A stretch of DNA of 64,000 bases from Kitasatospora sp052076145 (lineage in GTDB: Bacteria > Actinomycetota > Actinomycetes > Streptomycetales > Streptomycetaceae): assembly GCF_052076145.1 (NCBI RefSeq), contig NZ_CP197246.1, positions 2,418,001-2,482,000 on the forward strand, read 5' to 3'. This document shows, piece after piece, positions 60,124-64,000 of this stretch. The stretch's first letter is position 1, and every line of letters begins with the position of its first letter. The notes beneath the pieces were generated by a model. The model had not been told where the DNA came from, made no database searches, and saw only the letters and a program-made list of their open reading frames with translations. Made by a program: the position numbers and the translations under genes.

Positions 60124-61320
60124 TTACAGCTTGGCGACGCCCTCACGGCGGGCGGCCTCGGCGACGGCCTTGGTGACGGCCGGAGCGACCCGCTCGTCGA
60201 AGGGCGACGGGATGACCTTCTGCGGCGTCAGCTCGTCGGCGACGACGGCCGCGAGGGCCTGGGCCGCGGCGAGCTTCATGCCCTCGGTGATCCGGGTGGC
60301 CCGGACCTGGAGGGCCCCGGCGAAGATGCCGGGGAAGGCCAGCACGTTGTTGATCTGGTTCGGGAAGTCCGAACGGCCGGTGGCCACCACGGACGCGTAC
60401 TTGTGCGCGATCTCGGGGTGGATCTCCGGGTTGGGGTTGGCCATCGCGAAGATGAAGCAGCCCTCGGCCATGGTGGCGACGGCCTCCTCCGGCACGGTGC
60501 CGCCGGAGACGCCGATGAAGACGTCCGCCCCGGCGAGCGCGTCGGCCAGCGAGCCCTTCAGCCCGGCCTTGTTGGTGACGGCGGCGATCTCGGCCTTGAC
60601 GTCAGTCAGGTCGCCCCGGCCCTCGTACACCACGCCGCGCCGGTCGCAGACCGAGACGTCGCCGATGCCCGCCGCGACCAGCATCTTGGCGATCGCGATG
60701 CCCGCAGCGCCCGCGCCGGAGATGACGGCCCGCAGGTCGCCGATCTCGCGGCCGGTGACCTTGGCGGCGTTCCACAGCGCGGCGGTGGAGACGATCGCGG
60801 TGCCGTGCTGGTCGTCGTGGAAGATCGGGATGTCCAGGGCCTCCTGGAGGCGCCGCTCGATCTCGAAGCAGCGGGGGGCGGAGATGTCCTCCAGGTTGAC
60901 GCCGCCGAAGGACGGGGCGAGCCGGACGACGGTCTCGACGATCTCGTCCACGCCGGTGCAGGCCAGCGCGATCGGCACGGCGTCGACGCCGCCGAACTGC
61001 TTGAAGAGGATCGCCTTGCCCTCCATGACCGGCAGCGAGGCCTCGGGGCCGATGTCGCCGAGGCCGAGCACGGCGGTGCCGTCGGTGACGACGGCGACGA
61101 CGTTCGACTTCCAGGTGTAGTCGTTGACCAGCTCGGGCTGCTCGGCGATCGCGGTGCAGACCCGGGCCACGCCGGGGGTGTACGCGAGGGACAGGTCGTC
61201 CGCGTCGCGCACCGGCACCGTCGCGCGGACCTCCATCTTGCCGCCGCGGTGGAGTGCGAAGACGGCGTCGACCGGGTCGACGGTGTCCTCGGTGTTCGGG
61301 TGGATGATCTCCGCTGCCAC
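60124..61320 (-). CDS. NAD-dependent malic enzyme
   Basis: Malic enzyme decarboxylates malate to pyruvate, linking the TCA cycle to acetyl-CoA and reducing power. The 398-residue short bacterial form has the catalytic Tyr47 in YTPGVARVC, the Lys in MEGKAILFKQFGG, metal-binding LEDISAP (143-149) and DDQHGT, and NAD-binding SGAGAAG (201-207). No phosphotransacetylase-like C-terminal domain is present. Cofactor preference (NAD or NADP) is not certain from sequence. It is next to an amino-acid ABC operon but on the other strand, as in S. coelicolor as I remember it. Confidence 0.92.
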   Translation of the reverse strand: MAAEIIHPNTEDTVDPVDAVFALHRGGKMEVRATVPVRDADDLSLAYTPGVARVCTAIAEQPELVNDYTWKSNVVAVVTDGTAVLGLGDIGPEASLPVMEGKAILFKQFGGVDAVPIALACTGVDEIVETVVRLAPSFGGVNLEDISAPRCFEIERRLQEALDIPIFHDDQHGTAIVSTAALWNAAKVTGREIGDLRAVISGAGAAGIAIAKMLVAAGIGDVSVCDRRGVVYEGRGDLTDVKAEIAAVTNKAGLKGSLADALAGADVFIGVSGGTVPEEAVATMAEGCFIFAMANPNPEIHPEIAHKYASVVATGRSDFPNQINNVLAFPGIFAGALQVRATRITEGMKLAAAQALAAVVADELTPQKVIPSPFDERVAPAVTKAVAEAARREGVAKL

Positions 61321-62295
61321 GATGACCTCTTCGTCATGTTCGGCGAGAGCGCACGGGCCGACGGGCTTACGACCCGGCCCGCACGCGCCGGAGGCGGAGT
61401 GCGCAAAGCCCGGGTACGCCGATGCGTACCCGGAGGTGGGTCGGGGCGCGGCCGTCGGGCGGCGCCCTCGAGTGAGGGTTTTGGGTTGCTGTGCTGTGCC
61501 TGCGACCTGCCGGCCTCCCGGCCTGCCGAAAGGTGCCCGACACGTCCGGACAAGTCCGGATCGGGTCAGCCTAGGTCGGACAAAGGCATCGCACCTATGC
61601 CTTTTTGTCCTCTTGACGTGCCGTTCACGCCCCGCTCACCACTTGACCGCCTCCAGTTTCGGAAGTACTGGGGCTCGTGCTGGCAACGACGATCGGACAC
61701 GCACACTCGCAGGAGTGAACGCAGACTCGGAGGGGAGCTGGCACTTCGGATCCAGAGCCTCTGTCTTCGGCTTCCGGTCCTACGCGCCCCGAGCCTGTCG
61801 CGACTCGGCGGGTCTGGCGTTCTGGTATCGGGGGTCACCCGATACCAGATTCTGACACACCCGCCGCCCGGCCCGGCATGACGGTCGCCACTCACCCGTA
61901 CGCCGCATAGTCCCGCCCACCCACGGACGGGCCTCCGGGCGTGGCGCGCTTCGGTCTGCATACTTATCCGCAGGGTGACAGGGTCACCGAATTACTCCGG
62001 ATAGCGGACACTCTGACCCCTTGTTATCCGATTTTGATCTGAAGATGGGCCCGTTCGGCGACACAGGGTGGCAGGATTCCCCCCATCTCGGATCGCGACA
62101 GCCACCCCGGCCTCCCAGGCAGGGGCCCCGGGTCGAGGCAGCGATCGCTTGTCCACCTCGGCGGAGGGTGGCACGGCAACACCGGCAGGACCAGCAGCAC
62201 CCGAAGGCCCCGCACAGTGCGGTGCGGGCCCGTCGGCCCTGGTGCGCCGCCCCCGCGGCGTGCTCCGCCCGACCTCCCAGGAGGAGATCCCCCCA
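61321..62295. other. Long intergenic region between malic enzyme and ABC operon
   Basis: No gene with domains or good codon bias is visible in 975 bp. It contains several inverted repeats: a 10-bp hairpin with CGAT loop at 61410-61433 in the malic-enzyme leader, a near-perfect hairpin around 61578-61610 with a T-run on the plus strand, and a perfect 12-bp inverted repeat at 61821-61849 (centre GGTCA). An A/T-rich patch near 62010-62045 may hold the ABC operon promoter. A small RNA is possible but not shown. Confidence 0.4.
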
Positions 62296-63225
62296 ATGAC
62301 CGCCCGTACCCAGCGCCCCCGCCTGCTCGCCGCCACCGTCCTCGTGACGGGCTCCCTCCTGCTCACCGCCTGCAGCAGCTCCGGCAGCTCCTCCGGCAGC
62401 TCCGGCGCGCCGAGTGCCAGTGCCTCGGTCAAGGCCCCCACGGCCGACGCCTCGCTGGCGGCCCTCGTCCCGGCCGACGTGAAGTCCTCCGGCAAGCTGG
62501 TCGTGGCCGCCGACGCCTCGTACGCGCCGAACGAGTTCAAGGACGACAAGGGCGCCATCGTCGGCATGGACGTCGACCTCGCCGCGGCGATCGCGCAGAA
62601 GCTGGGTCTGACGGCGGACGTCCAGAACGCGGACTTCACCTCGATCATCCCGGGCATCGCGGCGAAGAAGTACCAGCTCGGTATGAGCTCCTTCACCGAC
62701 AACAAGGAGCGCGAGAAGACGGTCGACATGGTCACCTACTTCACCGCGGGCACCTCCCAGGCGGTCAAGAAGGGCAACCCGGACAAGATCTCGGCCGACG
62801 ACCTGTGCGGCAAGAAGGTCGCCGTCCAGACCGGCACCACCCAGGCCGACCTGATCCACGACACCCTCAACCCCGCCTGCACCAAGGCCGGCAAGCCGAC
62901 CATCCCGAACGACGGTGACAAGTTCACCCTCCAGACGGACGTCACCACGGCCCTGATCTCGAACCGCGACCAGGTCATGCTGGCCGACTCCCCCGTGATC
63001 GACTACGCCCTCAAGCAGACCAACGGTCAGCTGGAGAAGATCGGCTCGACCACCGACAGCGCCCCGTACGGCGTCGTCGTCGCCAAGGGCTCCGACCTGG
63101 CCAAGGCCGTTCAGGGGGCGATCCAGTCGCTGATCGCCGACGGCACCTACAAGGCGATCCTGGCGAAGTGGGGCGTCGAGTCCGGCGCGATCGACAAGTC
63201 CGTCATCAACGGCGCCACCAGCTGA
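62296..63225 (+). CDS. Amino-acid ABC transporter substrate-binding lipoprotein (second system)
   Basis: The 309-residue protein has a lipoprotein signal (SLLLTAC, Cys26) and a Ser/Gly/Ala linker, then the SBP_bac_3 fold: SGKLVVAADASYAPNEF, GMDVDLAAAIAQKLGL, YQLGMSSFTDNKEREKTVD and the end SLIADGTYKAILAKWGV. It binds a polar amino acid, possibly glutamate or glutamine. AGGAGG is just before the ATG at 62296; the frame is open upstream but reads as non-coding. The permease follows after 33 bp. It is homologous to the binding protein at 32397. Confidence 0.94.
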   Translation: MTARTQRPRLLAATVLVTGSLLLTACSSSGSSSGSSGAPSASASVKAPTADASLAALVPADVKSSGKLVVAADASYAPNEFKDDKGAIVGMDVDLAAAIAQKLGLTADVQNADFTSIIPGIAAKKYQLGMSSFTDNKEREKTVDMVTYFTAGTSQAVKKGNPDKISADDLCGKKVAVQTGTTQADLIHDTLNPACTKAGKPTIPNDGDKFTLQTDVTTALISNRDQVMLADSPVIDYALKQTNGQLEKIGSTTDSAPYGVVVAKGSDLAKAVQGAIQSLIADGTYKAILAKWGVESGAIDKSVINGATS

Positions 63226-63258
63226 TCCCGCACCACAACACCCCCTGAGGCCACCACT

Positions 63259-64000
63259 GTGAATCATTCCGACCAGGGGGAGGTGAAGCCGGCGCGGCCT
63301 GAGCAGATCAAGGCCGTGCCGGTCCGCCACCCCGGACGCTGGGCCGGAGCCCTCGTCGTCATCGTCCTGGCGGCGATGCTGCTCCATGCCCTGATCTACA
63401 ACCCCGCCTTCGAGTGGAACATCGTCGGCTCGACCCTGTTCGACCCGCAGATCCTCCGCGGTCTGGTGAAGACGCTCGAACTGACCGCCCTGGCGATGGT
63501 GATGGGCATGGTCGGCGGCATCATCCTCGCGGTGATGCGGCTCTCGCCGAACCCGCTGCTCTCCACCACGGCCTGGTTCTACATCTGGGTCTTCCGGGGC
63601 ACTCCCGTCCTCGTCCAGCTGGTGTTCTGGAACTTCCTCGGCGCCCTCTGGGCGAACCTCTCCATCGGCGTCCCGTTCGGCCCCGAGTTCTGGTCCGAGT
63701 CGACCAACAAGCTCGTGCCGGTCTTCGTCGCGGCCCTGCTGGGCCTCGGCCTCAACGAGGCCGCCTACATGGCGGAGATCGTCCGTGGCGGCATCCAGTC
63801 GGTGGACGAGGGCCAGACCGAGGCCGCCCAGGCCCTCGGCATGAGCCGCTTCGACACCATGCGCCGGATCGTCCTCCCGCAGGCCATGCGGGTGATCATC
63901 CCGCCGAGCGGCAACGAGACCATCTCGATGCTCAAGACCACCTCGCTGGTCACCGTGATCGCCCTGGAGGAGCTCTTCCAGGCCGGCCACAACATCTACT
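63259..64000 (+). CDS. Amino-acid ABC transporter permease (3' end outside window)
   Basis: This gene runs off the end of the window; 247 residues are visible from the GTG at 63259 (MNHSDQGEVKPARPEQIK). It has an N-terminal helix (WAGALVVIVLAAMLLHALIY), the family segment YIWVFRGTPVLVQLVFWN and the EAA loop (EAAQALGMSRFDTMRRIVLP), with a charged cytoplasmic start of about 30 residues. The ATPase gene is expected just beyond 64000. It closely resembles the permease at 33906, from NPAF[EQ]W to the EAA loop. Confidence 0.93.
   Translation, partial: MNHSDQGEVKPARPEQIKAVPVRHPGRWAGALVVIVLAAMLLHALIYNPAFEWNIVGSTLFDPQILRGLVKTLELTALAMVMGMVGGIILAVMRLSPNPLLSTTAWFYIWVFRGTPVLVQLVFWNFLGALWANLSIGVPFGPEFWSESTNKLVPVFVAALLGLGLNEAAYMAEIVRGGIQSVDEGQTEAAQALGMSRFDTMRRIVLPQAMRVIIPPSGNETISMLKTTSLVTVIALEELFQAGHNIY

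Noticed and set aside
62217..62918. Alternative plus-strand frame within the second binding-protein gene
   Set aside because: An out-of-frame shadow; the true frame has a lipobox, ribosome site and full SBP fold.

Overview
The window is a 64-kb piece of a very GC-rich actinobacterial chromosome, almost certainly from the family Streptomycetaceae (Streptomyces, Kitasatospora or a close relative). The evidence is strong G/C third-position codon bias, frequent GTG and TTG starts, a Rho protein with a large Ala/Arg/Gln-rich insert, a fused 2-oxoglutarate decarboxylase/dehydrogenase, an ATP-synthase operon led by atpI, and a gene order that, as far as I remember it, follows the Streptomyces coelicolor core chromosome. 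Both edges cut genes: atpE at base 1 and an amino-acid ABC permease at base 64000.

Region 1 (1-20.7 kb) is a conserved housekeeping block, nearly all on the minus strand. It begins with the head of the atp operon (atpI-atpB-atpE) behind a promoter carrying a good Rex-type (NADH-sensing) operator. Next come a WecA/TagO-type phospho-sugar transferase, a GlyA-like protein that has lost several catalytic residues, a low-mass tyrosine phosphatase, TsaC/Sua5, PrmC, RF1, L31, an LCP cell-wall ligase and Rho. The aspartate-family amino-acid genes thrB-thrC-hom-lysA, argS and a single-domain response regulator follow, closing with tRNA-Arg(CCG).

Region 2 (20.7-46 kb) is more accessory. Beside the tRNA lies about 2 kb of relic DNA: two broken Uma2-type nuclease genes pointing at each other and a small membrane protein with atypical codons. 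After it come small metabolic and regulatory genes (VOC protein, AraC regulator, secreted chymotrypsin-like protease, PfkB kinase, MFS exporter, DUF885 peptidase, TetR, FAH-family hydrolase). An amino-acid ABC importer is split between two divergent operons, and its permease is translationally coupled to a large FAD/NAD(P)-binding protein. A YdeP-like molybdopterin oxidoreductase, a NlpC/P60 wall hydrolase, a Pit phosphate transporter under a PHO box and a MarR-controlled MFS exporter complete the region.

Region 3 (46-64 kb) returns to conserved core genes: GtrA, Lon with a ClgR-type box, a rhomboid-like protein, an OmpR-type two-component pair, kgd/sucA, a DUF6104 small protein, a DUF4097-PadR operon with paired operators, an MDR oxidoreductase, NAD-malic enzyme and a second amino-acid ABC importer homologous to the first.

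Most genes end in long perfect stem-loops. Several of these share a CAGGGGCGCGGGG-type arm and look like one dispersed repeat family used as terminators. I found no CRISPR array, rRNA, intact transposase, integrase or biosynthetic gene cluster. The points most worth a second look are the catalytically altered GlyA paralogue, the ABC/FAD-protein module, a possible RNA switch ahead of the molybdopterin enzyme, and a 107-bp imperfect palindrome before kgd.
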